A stretch of DNA of 22,171 bases, from contig NZ_CAMLGT010000028.1 of assembly GCF_946479605.1 (NCBI RefSeq), forward strand, positions 1 through 22,171. The letters run 5' to 3'. Positions 1 through 6,645 of the stretch are shown one piece after another. A program made the translations under genes and the position numbers. The DNA is from an uncultured Lacibacter sp. (lineage in GTDB: Bacteria > Bacteroidota > Bacteroidia > Chitinophagales > Chitinophagaceae). Within the stretch, counting starts at the first letter, position 1. Each line of letters opens with the position of its first letter. Under the pieces are notes generated by a model, which was not told the origin of the DNA, made no database searches, and saw nothing but the letters and a program-made list of their open reading frames with translations.

Positions 1-1118
1 TCCCACATACCAATGGTTGGTCCGGCTGCATGGCCATGAAAGCCCAACGGGTGCGTATAGATCACCGCTTCAATGTTTTCTTTCTTCGCCTGTGCGAGTG
101 CATCAGCTAAAATCTGGTTGCCTGTTTTACCTTGTTTAAACTGCGAAGTAAGAATATCCTGCAATCGGTTTGCTTTTGTAAATGCATCACGAATACTTTT
201 CGGCACTTCTGTTTCGCCGGGCTTCAAAATGTAAGCATGTTCCTGTACATCGGTATTCAAACGCAGATAGGTAATGCCAATGTCTACATGCAACAGATCG
301 CCGGGTTGTATTACATCATCTTTTGGTCTGTTAGAAAAGCTTCTTAAATGTTCAAAGTTTTGCGGATCGTTGCGTTGAACAGATACTGATGGATGAAACC
401 ATGTATCGTAACCCATGCTTCTGATCTTTTCACGAAACCACCACACTACATCATCGGTAGTAGTAATGCCGGGTGTAATTACTTTTTCTGAAAATCCTTC
501 TTCAATAATTTTTCGGGTGGCGTATACGAGCTGCGGATAGATCTGCATTTCCCGTTCGGTTCTTGTCTCCAGCCAATTGACTGCAAGGTTTTCTGCACTT
601 ACTACTTTCGACTTGAATGCCGCAGGCATTTTCTGCATCAGTTCATTGTAATCTGTAACATCCAGTCCATCGGCCTGGTTGTGGTGTGTAGAAGTGTTGA
701 TGCCGATCTTTTTCGGGTTGCGTGTTGTAATGATGTTCATCAGTGCATCCCACTGGTTGGGGAACTTCGTCATATCCCATTCGGCTTTGATGTTTTCACC
801 CACATTGTAACGGGCAATGGCCAGTTTTTCAAAAACTTTCTTCTCAGGATTATTATAAAATACAATGATGGTTCTGCGGCGTGCCGATATCCATGTTGAA
901 GGAAGCATCGTACGGATAACAGGATCTTCGTTGTATTCTCTTGAGATGACGATCCACATATCAATCCCATTCCGCTCCATTAAAACAGGCAGCAGGTTAT
1001 TGAAACGGTCGGCAAGAATTTCATCAATCACTTTTGCCTGTTCACGCATCGGAATTACTTGTGCATGACTAAAACAAACAGTAGTGAGCAAAAAGAGCAG
1101 AAAAAAATAGTTACGCAT
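1..1118 (-). CDS. Secreted M24-family metallopeptidase (Xaa-Pro aminopeptidase-like), C-terminus outside window
   Basis: The reading frame starts at the ATG complementary to 1116-1118 and runs off the left edge, giving 372 residues without a stop. Residues 1-19 form a signal peptide (short charged start, run of F/L, then a S-H-A cleavage site before Gln20), so the protein is exported. Residues about 25-180 resemble the creatinase N-terminal domain. The pita-bread catalytic domain follows: Asp279 and Asp290, spaced 11 apart as in the M24 metal ligand pair, and a His-rich stretch at 356-363 (H-P-L-G-F-H-G-H) matching the metal/substrate histidine region. The two metal-binding Glu residues expected further on are beyond the edge. 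The family hydrolyses peptides with proline in the second position, or has lost activity; I cannot decide which from this fragment. A terminator for a separate small RNA lies upstream at 1231-1264, so the gene probably has its own promoter within 1119-1230, where I see no convincing consensus. Confidence 0.92.
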   Translation of the reverse strand, partial: MRNYFFLLFLLTTVCFSHAQVIPMREQAKVIDEILADRFNNLLPVLMERNGIDMWIVISREYNEDPVIRTMLPSTWISARRRTIIVFYNNPEKKVFEKLAIARYNVGENIKAEWDMTKFPNQWDALMNIITTRNPKKIGINTSTHHNQADGLDVTDYNELMQKMPAAFKSKVVSAENLAVNWLETRTEREMQIYPQLVYATRKIIEEGFSEKVITPGITTTDDVVWWFREKIRSMGYDTWFHPSVSVQRNDPQNFEHLRSFSNRPKDDVIQPGDLLHVDIGITYLRLNTDVQEHAYILKPGETEVPKSIRDAFTKANRLQDILTSQFKQGKTGNQILADALAQAKKENIEAVIYTHPLGFHGHAAGPTIGMW

Positions 1119-1230
1119 ACAATGATTTTACTAATCGAATGTACGAAAGGCAAAAAGTATTACATGTGTAAGAAAAGCCGGAGAAAAAACTTTGTGGAAT
1201 GAATTTTTACATTATTTTAGCAAACCTTTT

Positions 1231-1264
1231 AAAAGAAAAAGGTCACCTGTAGAAACAGCTGACC
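1231..1264 (-). terminator. Intrinsic terminator of the candidate small RNA
   Basis: The arms 1241-1250 and 1255-1264 (GGTCACCTGT and ACAGCTGACC) pair over nine positions with one C-C mismatch around an AGAA/TTCT loop. On the minus strand the hairpin is followed directly by TTTTTCTTTT, as expected of a Rho-independent terminator in that direction. Confidence 0.65.
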
Positions 1265-1265
1265 G

Positions 1266-1379
1266 TTAACGATTGCTTGCCATATAAAAAAATAGTTCTG
1301 TATCTTTCGAGAGTCACTTGCCGGTGACTTGATCCTTGGCCGTTACGATGCTATGCTCACTTAGCGATTGCTTCCATAT
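1266..1379. repeat. Direct repeat pair (plus partial third copy) inside the small RNA
   Basis: On the minus strand ATATGGAAGCAATCGCTAA (1379-1361) recurs as ATATGGCAAGCAATCGTTAA (1285-1266), differing by one insertion and one substitution. A shorter relative, ATAGCATCGTAACGG, lies at 1354-1340 and shares the TAACGG end with the second copy. The repeats are not self-complementary. Confidence 0.7.
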
Positions 1380-1401
1380 TTTTTTAAGCCCGAATCCGAT
1401 A

Positions 1402-1433
1402 CAAAAATAAACCTGCGTAATTTGCGCATCAAA
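1402..1433 (-). promoter_or_regulatory. Bacteroidota sigma-A promoter for the candidate small RNA
   Basis: On the minus strand TTTG (complement of 1430-1433) is followed after exactly 20 bases by TATTTTTG (complement of 1402-1409), a full match to the Bacteroidota consensus TTTG-N19-21-TAnnTTTG. Transcription would start a few bases below 1402. Confidence 0.65.
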
Positions 1434-1459
1434 TCAAAAAAAAGCTTTTGATATGATGC
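1426..1459. repeat. 34-bp inverted repeat upstream of small RNA and TPR gene
   Basis: Arms of 14 bases at 1426-1439 (GCATCAAATCAAAA) and 1446-1459 (TTTTGATATGATGC) are complementary at 13 of 14 positions around a 6-base loop. The left arm covers the -33 element of the minus-strand promoter and the whole repeat lies about 60 bases ahead of the plus-strand gene at 1521. No T-run follows on either strand, so it is more likely an operator or mRNA leader hairpin than a terminator. Confidence 0.6.
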
Positions 1460-1520
1460 CAAATGAAGAGGAGAAGCATGAAATGCAGTGTGGATGCGGG
1501 TTTCATACAAAAAAAATATT

Positions 1521-3068
1521 ATGGCCAACCGTTTTTCAGATACATTATTTCAATTAGTACACTCTCTTGAAAAAGCCGAGAAACGGCATTTTAAGCTCTA
1601 CATTAAACGAAGTTCGTCGAAAGAAGACCTTAAGATCATCCAGTTATTTGATGCTTTGGATAAAATGCAGGAGTATGACGAACGCATTTTGCTGAAAAAA
1701 ATCTCCGATAACAGCAAAACCAAACTCGCCAATCTTAAAACACACCTGTACAAAGAATTACTGGCCAGCTTACGGTTACTGAAAACAGGCGAGAATGTAG
1801 ATCTGCAGTTGAGTGAACACCTGGACAATGCCCGTTTACTTTACAACAAAGGTTTAAAGCAGCAAAGCTTACGCATTATTGAAAAGGCCAAAGAGCTTGC
1901 ACGTGCCAATCAGAAGTTCAATACACTGGTGCAGTTGATTTCGCTGGAAAAGAAGATTGAAACCTTACACATTACCCGCAGCACTACCGATAAAACTGAG
2001 CAAATGGCTGAAGAAGCGTTTCAGATCAGCAGCCATATTGATCGTGTGACCCGTTTATCGAATCTGGCATTATTGCTGTACCGCTGGTATGTTATGAACG
2101 GGCATGCACGTAATGAGGATGATGAAATTGATATCAAAGCATTCTTCAAAAGTTATTTGCCGAAAGACTTAACCAAGGTGAATGGCTTTTACGAAGAGTT
2201 ATATCTGTACCAAAGCTATTGTTGGTATGCCTTTATTCGCCAGGACTTTTTAATGTATTACAAGTATGCAGAAAAGTGGGTTGATCTGTACAGGAAAGAA
2301 CCACACTTGAAAGCAATTGAAACCGGTCATTACATTAAAGGCATGCAAGCCCTGTTGAATGCACATTTCGATTTACGTAACTTCAAAAAGTTTGAAGAAA
2401 CACTGAAGGAGTTTGAAGATTGGGAAAGAACGCCCGAAGCGCAGGTACACGATAATTTCCGCACACATACTTCTATTTATATTAACAGCTCACGAGTAAA
2501 CGGTCACCTGATGAAAGGAACGTTTAAGGAAGGCTTGAAACTGGTACCGCAGATAGAAGAAAAACTCAATGAGTATTCGTTATTTGTTGATCAGCACCGC
2601 ATACTGGTGTTTAACTACAAAATTGCATCGCTGCATTTTGGCAGTGGTAATTACGAGCAGTCTATCGATTACCTGCACCGGATTATTCATGGACCAATGG
2701 ATATGCGTATCGATCTGCAATGTTATTCAAGGTTGATGCATTTGCTGAGCCATTACGAGTTGGGCAACTACGAAATTCTTGATTCGCTCAGTAAATCGGT
2801 ACACCGGTTTATGGAGAAGATGAAAAACTTAACCACTGTTGAAGAGGCCGTGTTTAAATTTTTGAAGACCAGCTTTACGCAATCGCCCGATAAAATTAAA
2901 GCAGCACTGGAGCAATTGCTCAACGAAATCAAACACCTGGAAAAGAACCGTTTTCAAACAAGATCATTCGCTTATCTCGATATTATTTCCTGGGCTGAAA
3001 GTAAAGTGTACAACAAAACCATGGAGCAGGTGGTGCATGGTAAGTACATGGAAAGTAAAAGGAGATAG
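1521..3068 (+). CDS. TPR-like all-helical protein of unknown function
   Basis: I do not recognise a named family. The 515-residue product is soluble, without signal peptide or membrane segment, and is built almost wholly of amphipathic helices rich in Leu, Lys and Glu. Helix pairs around residues 100-160 and 360-430 have the alternation of small residues (A/G) and Tyr/Leu typical of tetratricopeptide repeats, which usually act as protein-binding scaffolds. An upstream in-frame ATG at 1488 would add 11 residues, but I chose 1521 (M-A-N-R-F-S-D): it is preceded by an A-rich stretch usual for Bacteroidota starts, and the extension is low-complexity. The gene stands alone, divergent from the small RNA and convergent with the aminotransferase downstream. 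The large palindrome at 1426-1459 could regulate it. Confidence 0.85.
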   Translation: MANRFSDTLFQLVHSLEKAEKRHFKLYIKRSSSKEDLKIIQLFDALDKMQEYDERILLKKISDNSKTKLANLKTHLYKELLASLRLLKTGENVDLQLSEHLDNARLLYNKGLKQQSLRIIEKAKELARANQKFNTLVQLISLEKKIETLHITRSTTDKTEQMAEEAFQISSHIDRVTRLSNLALLLYRWYVMNGHARNEDDEIDIKAFFKSYLPKDLTKVNGFYEELYLYQSYCWYAFIRQDFLMYYKYAEKWVDLYRKEPHLKAIETGHYIKGMQALLNAHFDLRNFKKFEETLKEFEDWERTPEAQVHDNFRTHTSIYINSSRVNGHLMKGTFKEGLKLVPQIEEKLNEYSLFVDQHRILVFNYKIASLHFGSGNYEQSIDYLHRIIHGPMDMRIDLQCYSRLMHLLSHYELGNYEILDSLSKSVHRFMEKMKNLTTVEEAVFKFLKTSFTQSPDKIKAALEQLLNEIKHLEKNRFQTRSFAYLDIISWAESKVYNKTMEQVVHGKYMESKRR

Positions 3069-3072
3069 TTTT

Positions 3073-3150
3073 TTGTCATTCCGAGGCACGAGGAATCTGC
3101 CTGGCATTTACACTATAATTCAGCAGATGCCTCCTTCGTCGGCATGACAA
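3073..3150. repeat. Imperfect inverted repeat between convergent genes
   Basis: The left arm begins TTGTCATTCCGAGG and the right arm, read backwards, TTGTCATGCCGACG; complementarity extends for about 28 bases per arm, ending in ATCTGC. From memory, similar GTCATTCCGAGG... palindromes occur dispersed between genes in many Bacteroidota genomes. It sits exactly between the stop codons at 3068 and 3163 and can form a long hairpin serving as transcript end for both genes. Confidence 0.65.
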
Positions 3151-3162
3151 GTTTGTTCAACA

Positions 3163-4305
3163 TCAAATCTTCATCAAGCGTTCAACAGCCTGCTGCAGTG
3201 TTCTGTTTTGTTTGCTGAAACAGAACCGCACCACTTTATCATCTTTCTGGTTATGATAAAATGCCGAAAGCGGAATGGTAGCTACACCCGCTTCTTTGGT
3301 TAAACGTATTGCAAGATCTTGATCTGCTTCATCACTTATGCGGCCATAGCTGGCACAAACAAAATAGCTACCACTGGTCGGCAGCAAATCGAATTTTGTC
3401 TGCTTCATTAACTCTACAAAATAATCACGCTTCTGTTGCATAAAACGTGGCAGCGATAAATACGCTTCTTTATTCTTTAAATAGTCAGCCAATGCAACCT
3501 GTGCCGGTGTAAAACAACTGAAGCAATTGAACTGGTGCACTTTTCGGAACTCTTTGGTAAACGCAGCAGGTGCAATGCAGTAACCCAGCTTCCATCCTGT
3601 ACAGTGGTAGGTTTTACCAAAGGAAAAATTAACGAAGCTGCGTTCGAATAACTCCGGGTATTTCAACATGCTTTCATGTGGCTGATCATCATAAATAAGA
3701 TGTTCGTATACTTCATCACTTACAATAAAAATATTTGTACCGACAACAACGCTTTTTAATTCAGCAATATCATTTTTATCCAGCACACTGCCTGTGGGGT
3801 TGTGTGGTGAGTTAATGAGGATCGCTTTTGTTTTGGCGTTGATGGATGAACGAACCAGGTCCCAATCAATTTTATAATCAGGATAGGTTAAGGGCAACGG
3901 AATTGCTTTTGCTCCGTTGATCTCGATGTTAGGAATATAGCTGTCGTATGCCGGTTCAAACAAAATCACTTCATCGCCGGGTTGCAAGATGGTTGTTAAC
4001 GATGAGTAGATCGCATACGTACCACCGGGTGTAATCGTAATCTCTGTATCGGGGTTGACTTTTGTGTTGTATAAAAACTCAACTTTTTCAGCAATGCTCT
4101 CCCTTAATCCAATCAGCCCGGGCATGGGTGCATATTGGTTATGCCCGTTCTTCATCGCTTCCGCAACTTTGGCTGTTAACTCTTCACTCATCGGAAAATC
4201 AGGAAACCCTTGTCCGAGGTTGACCGCTTTGTGTTCTGTTGCCAACGCACTCATCACTGTAAAAATGGTGGTACCAACGTTGGGGAGCTTGCTTTTGATT
4301 TGCAT
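3163..4305 (-). CDS. Methionine aminotransferase (YbdL/kynurenine aminotransferase-like), PLP-dependent
   Basis: This 380-residue fold-type I aminotransferase transfers the amino group of methionine, aromatic or related amino acids to a 2-oxo acid in the cytosol; in many bacteria the YbdL-like group closes the methionine salvage pathway from 4-methylthio-2-oxobutyrate. Visible motifs: N-terminal G-Q-G-F-P-D-F (31-37), N-P-T-G at 169-172, the cofactor-ring D197-E-V-Y200, and the Schiff-base lysine in S-F-G-K231-T-Y-H. A C-terminal V-V-R-F carries the expected substrate-carboxylate arginine. The frame is open upstream to 4344, but the extra 13 residues do not belong to the family and the start at 4305 (M-Q-I-K-S-K-L-P) gives the normal length. 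It is divergent from the oxidoreductase at 4416; a TACTTTG just upstream (4311-4317) may be its -7 element. Exact substrate is inferred. Confidence 0.9.
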   Translation of the reverse strand: MQIKSKLPNVGTTIFTVMSALATEHKAVNLGQGFPDFPMSEELTAKVAEAMKNGHNQYAPMPGLIGLRESIAEKVEFLYNTKVNPDTEITITPGGTYAIYSSLTTILQPGDEVILFEPAYDSYIPNIEINGAKAIPLPLTYPDYKIDWDLVRSSINAKTKAILINSPHNPTGSVLDKNDIAELKSVVVGTNIFIVSDEVYEHLIYDDQPHESMLKYPELFERSFVNFSFGKTYHCTGWKLGYCIAPAAFTKEFRKVHQFNCFSCFTPAQVALADYLKNKEAYLSLPRFMQQKRDYFVELMKQTKFDLLPTSGSYFVCASYGRISDEADQDLAIRLTKEAGVATIPLSAFYHNQKDDKVVRFCFSKQNRTLQQAVERLMKI

Positions 4306-4415
4306 AGCTACAAAGTAAAGAAGAGGAACGCTTCTGCCGAACATTTTTCTGCCAATAACTTACAGCTGTTAAAGCGTTTAATACTTATCTTTCTTTTTAC
4401 TAAACCTTTTTAACA

Positions 4416-5747
4416 ATGAATGCTCGCCGAAAATTTCTGCAACAGTCCACACTACTTGCTGCAGGTGGTTTAATCTTACCTGCTTTTGAATCGAATGCCT
4501 TTTCTATTTTCAACAACCGTACTTCACCTTCCGACCAGGTGAATATTGGTGCCATTGGTATTAAAGGAATGGGATGGAGCAATGTAATGGCAGCGTTGAA
4601 AATACCGGGAGTAAATCTTGTGGCTGTTTGTGATGTTGACAAATCTGTTATCGACAAACGGTTAAGTGATCTGAGCAAAACCAATACTGATGTTTCTAAA
4701 ATAAAAGTATACGGCGACTATCGTAAGTTGCTTGAACAAAAAGATATTGATGCAGTCATCATCGGCACACCCGATCATTGGCATGCACTCATGATGATTC
4801 ATGCCTGTGAAGCAGGTAAAGATGTGTATGTAGAAAAGCCAGTTGGTAATTCGATTATTGAATGTAACCGCATGGTGGATGCACAAAAGCGTTACAATAA
4901 AATTGTACAGGCGGGGCAATGGCAACGCAGTCAGCAGCATTTTAAAGATGCAGTTGCTTTTGTGCACAGTGGGCAGTTAGGTAATATCCGCACAGCAAAA
5001 GTTTGGTGTTACCAGGGATGGATGAAACCCGGACCGGTCGTTCCTGATTCTGCGCCACCCGAAGGAGTGGATTATAAACAATGGCTTGGTCCGGCTAAAA
5101 CAAGACCGTTTAACAGCAGCCGTTTTCATTTCAACTTCCGTTGGTTTTGGGATTATGCAGGTGGATTGATGACCGACTGGGGGGTGCATTTATTAGATTA
5201 TGCGTTGATAGGCATGAAAGCCGATTTACCGAAGAGCATTGTAGGGCTTGGTGGCAAATTTGCCTATCCCGATTTGTATGAAGAAACACCTGATACCTTA
5301 ACCACGCTGTACGAGTTTGACAAGTTTAACCTCGTGTGGGATTCGGCAATGGGTATTGATAATGGTTCGTATGGCAGAGATCATGGCATTGCGTTCATTG
5401 GCAATAACGGAACACTTATTTTAAACCGTGGTGGTTGGGAAGTAATTGAAGAGCGCCAGAGTAAAAATAAAGTGATCATGCCTTTTCAGAAATCTTCTGA
5501 TAGCGGATTGGATAAACATTGGGTCAACTTTATCGATGCTGTAAAATCACGTAAGGCTGAAGAGTTGAACTGTTCTATACAGGCAGGAGCGCATGTAGCT
5601 ACAGTAGCACAAATGGGCAATATCTCTTTCAGAAGCGGAAAAAAATTATTGTGGAACCGAGCGAAAGGTGCGTTTACAGATGAAGCTATAAATCAACAAT
5701 ACCTTTTGAGCAAATACCACAATGGTTACCAGTTGCCGAAGGTTTAG
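4416..5747 (+). CDS. Tat-exported Gfo/Idh/MocA-family oxidoreductase
   Basis: A 443-residue NAD(P)-dependent sugar or polyol dehydrogenase-type protein. Residues 1-30 carry a twin-arginine signal (R4-R5-K-F-L, then a hydrophobic A/L/G stretch), so it is folded with cofactor before export to the periplasm, as is common for Bacteroidota members. The Rossmann domain starts around 42 (I-G-A-I-G-I-K-G-M-G), continues with G-T-P-D-H-W-H at 117-123, and has the family's E140-K141-P catalytic-lysine motif. Residues about 245-262 (Y-A-G-G-L-M-T-D-W-G-V-H) match the C-terminal domain motif with its conserved His. The canonical GxGxxG is altered (G-I-K-G-M-G), which is frequent in secreted relatives. 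No sugar-utilisation genes flank it, so the substrate cannot be guessed. Its stop lies 3 bases from the stop of the convergent gene. Confidence 0.92.
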   Translation: MNARRKFLQQSTLLAAGGLILPAFESNAFSIFNNRTSPSDQVNIGAIGIKGMGWSNVMAALKIPGVNLVAVCDVDKSVIDKRLSDLSKTNTDVSKIKVYGDYRKLLEQKDIDAVIIGTPDHWHALMMIHACEAGKDVYVEKPVGNSIIECNRMVDAQKRYNKIVQAGQWQRSQQHFKDAVAFVHSGQLGNIRTAKVWCYQGWMKPGPVVPDSAPPEGVDYKQWLGPAKTRPFNSSRFHFNFRWFWDYAGGLMTDWGVHLLDYALIGMKADLPKSIVGLGGKFAYPDLYEETPDTLTTLYEFDKFNLVWDSAMGIDNGSYGRDHGIAFIGNNGTLILNRGGWEVIEERQSKNKVIMPFQKSSDSGLDKHWVNFIDAVKSRKAEELNCSIQAGAHVATVAQMGNISFRSGKKLLWNRAKGAFTDEAINQQYLLSKYHNGYQLPKV

Positions 5748-5750
5748 TTG

Positions 5751-6077
5751 CTATTTCTTTTTCTTGTTCACCAGGTCGTACGAATGATCGATCCATTCTT
5801 TGATGAGTTTTGAGGGAATCGTTCCATCAACGACTATCGTGTTCCAATGTTTTTTGTTCATGTGCCAGCCGGGTAATACGCTACTGTATTGTTCCCGCAG
5901 TTCTATGGCAAGATCAGGATCACATTTTACATTAAAGCGAAGTTCTTCTGTATCGAGAGGTAGCAACAGAAATGCTTTGTTATTGACTTTAAATACAATT
6001 ACATCCGGACCAAAGGGCAACGTTTCTTCTGCATCGGGTTTGCTCAGGCAATAGTCACGAATGGTTTCAATATTCAT
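5751..6077 (-). CDS. MmcQ/YjbR family protein
   Basis: A 108-residue single-domain protein with the YjbR/CyaY-like fold. It shows the usual opening (M-N-I-E-T-I-R-D-Y-C-L-S-K-P-D-A-E-E-T-L-P-F), the middle segment K-V-N-N-K-A-F-L-L-L, and the terminal P-G-W-H-M-N-K-K-H-W-N-T-I motif followed by I-K-E-W-I-D-H-S-Y-D-L. The family is often called DNA-binding from structural similarity, but its role is not firmly known. The gene is convergent with the oxidoreductase (3 bases between stop codons) and its start codon lies only 34 bases from the start of the divergent lipoprotein gene, so both must use very compact promoters. Confidence 0.9.
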   Translation of the reverse strand: MNIETIRDYCLSKPDAEETLPFGPDVIVFKVNNKAFLLLPLDTEELRFNVKCDPDLAIELREQYSSVLPGWHMNKKHWNTIVVDGTIPSKLIKEWIDHSYDLVNKKKK

Positions 6078-6111
6078 GCAACGAAAATAGTTTGTTTATG
6101 GTCAAACCGGT

Positions 6112-6579
6112 ATGAAACACACATTACTTGTCATCATTACTATACTCAGCTTATCTGTTTCCTGTAAGAAGAAAGCAGAAACGGGTTACCAATGTAAAAC
6201 AGACCTTGTTTGTCCGGCAGTGGTTTGTGTAGCCTATTGGAGTTATTTAAACTTTACCATAACTGATAAAGAAACAGGAAAAGACCTGGTGTTTGGCAGC
6301 AACCCATCTCTCAATGCTTCAGATATAAAACTGTTCATCAAAAGCAACTCTCCTTACACAGAAGTTCCTGTTGTTTTGGATAATAACAAAAAACGTTTAT
6401 TCACTTTGCAGGCTGCAGATACCATGGCTATTCAAATAAAAAATGAGCCGCTAAAATACCTGTTAGTGAAAAAATTCTGTGGAGATGAATGTTGCGCCCG
6501 CACAGCAGTTGAAGTGGTGCAGGAAGGACAGTTGATCATTGCAGATGAGCAACAGAAACTGATCCGGTTCCGTTATTAA
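6112..6579 (+). CDS. Cysteine-rich lipoprotein, unknown function
   Basis: The 155-residue product begins with a lipoprotein signal: M-K-H-T, a hydrophobic stretch, and lipobox L-S-V-S-C18, so Cys18 should be lipidated by Lgt and cut by signal peptidase II. There is no strong sorting hint, so inner or outer membrane cannot be decided. The mature part has six further cysteines (28, 34, 39, 123, 127, 128), an even number consistent with disulfides in the periplasm. The rest is probably a beta-rich domain (repeated short hydrophobic strands, for example T-D-K-E-T-G-K-D-L-V and T-M-A-I-Q-I-K). I do not recognise a family. It ends 25 bases before a bidirectional terminator. Confidence 0.85.
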   Translation: MKHTLLVIITILSLSVSCKKKAETGYQCKTDLVCPAVVCVAYWSYLNFTITDKETGKDLVFGSNPSLNASDIKLFIKSNSPYTEVPVVLDNNKKRLFTLQAADTMAIQIKNEPLKYLLVKKFCGDECCARTAVEVVQEGQLIIADEQQKLIRFRY

Positions 6580-6606
6580 TTTTCAACATCAAAAATTCAT
6601 AAAAGG

Positions 6607-6638
6607 AAAAGAGAGCTGTTATACTCTCTTTTATTTTT
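6607..6638. terminator. Bidirectional intrinsic terminator
   Basis: A perfect 9-bp stem (AAAAGAGAG at 6607-6615, CTCTCTTTT at 6624-6632) around an 8-base loop, with T-rich sequence following on both strands. It serves the lipoprotein gene (+) and the convergent aminotransferase (-). Confidence 0.85.
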
Positions 6639-6645
6639 ATAAACC

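Larger units (their letters stand above)
1231..1396 (-). ncRNA. Candidate independent small RNA, about 165 nt, unclassified
   Basis: The 400-base gap between the divergent genes at 1118 and 1521 is not empty. Read on the minus strand it has a perfect -7 element (TATTTTTG), a TTTG 20 bases before it, about 165 nt of non-coding sequence with hairpins, and a hairpin followed by T5CT4. Recognisable local structure includes a 6-bp stem at 1312-1329 (AGTCAC/GTGACT) and an A7-containing segment near 1381 able to pair with the U7 segment near 1290. Two near-identical 20-nt segments (1361-1379 and 1266-1285) sit near the two ends. No open reading frame of note is inside. It does not match the riboswitch, RNase P, tmRNA or SRP RNA cores I know; a 6S-like regulatory RNA is possible but not shown. 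Because the terminator precedes the M24 gene, a premature-termination leader of that gene is the alternative. The 5' end is estimated from the promoter. Confidence 0.55.

Noticed and set aside
770..970. Minus-strand frame inside the M24 gene
   Set aside because: It is an out-of-frame shadow of the M24 coding sequence; many other overlapping frames in the window were dismissed for the same reason.
1231..1396. 6S RNA identity for the minus-strand RNA
   Set aside because: I could not build the single long rod with a central bubble that defines 6S RNA; only local hairpins are visible, so I left the class open.
1488..1520. Upstream ATG of the TPR-like gene
   Set aside because: The 11 extra residues look like untranslated leader and the ATG at 1521 has the usual A-rich context.
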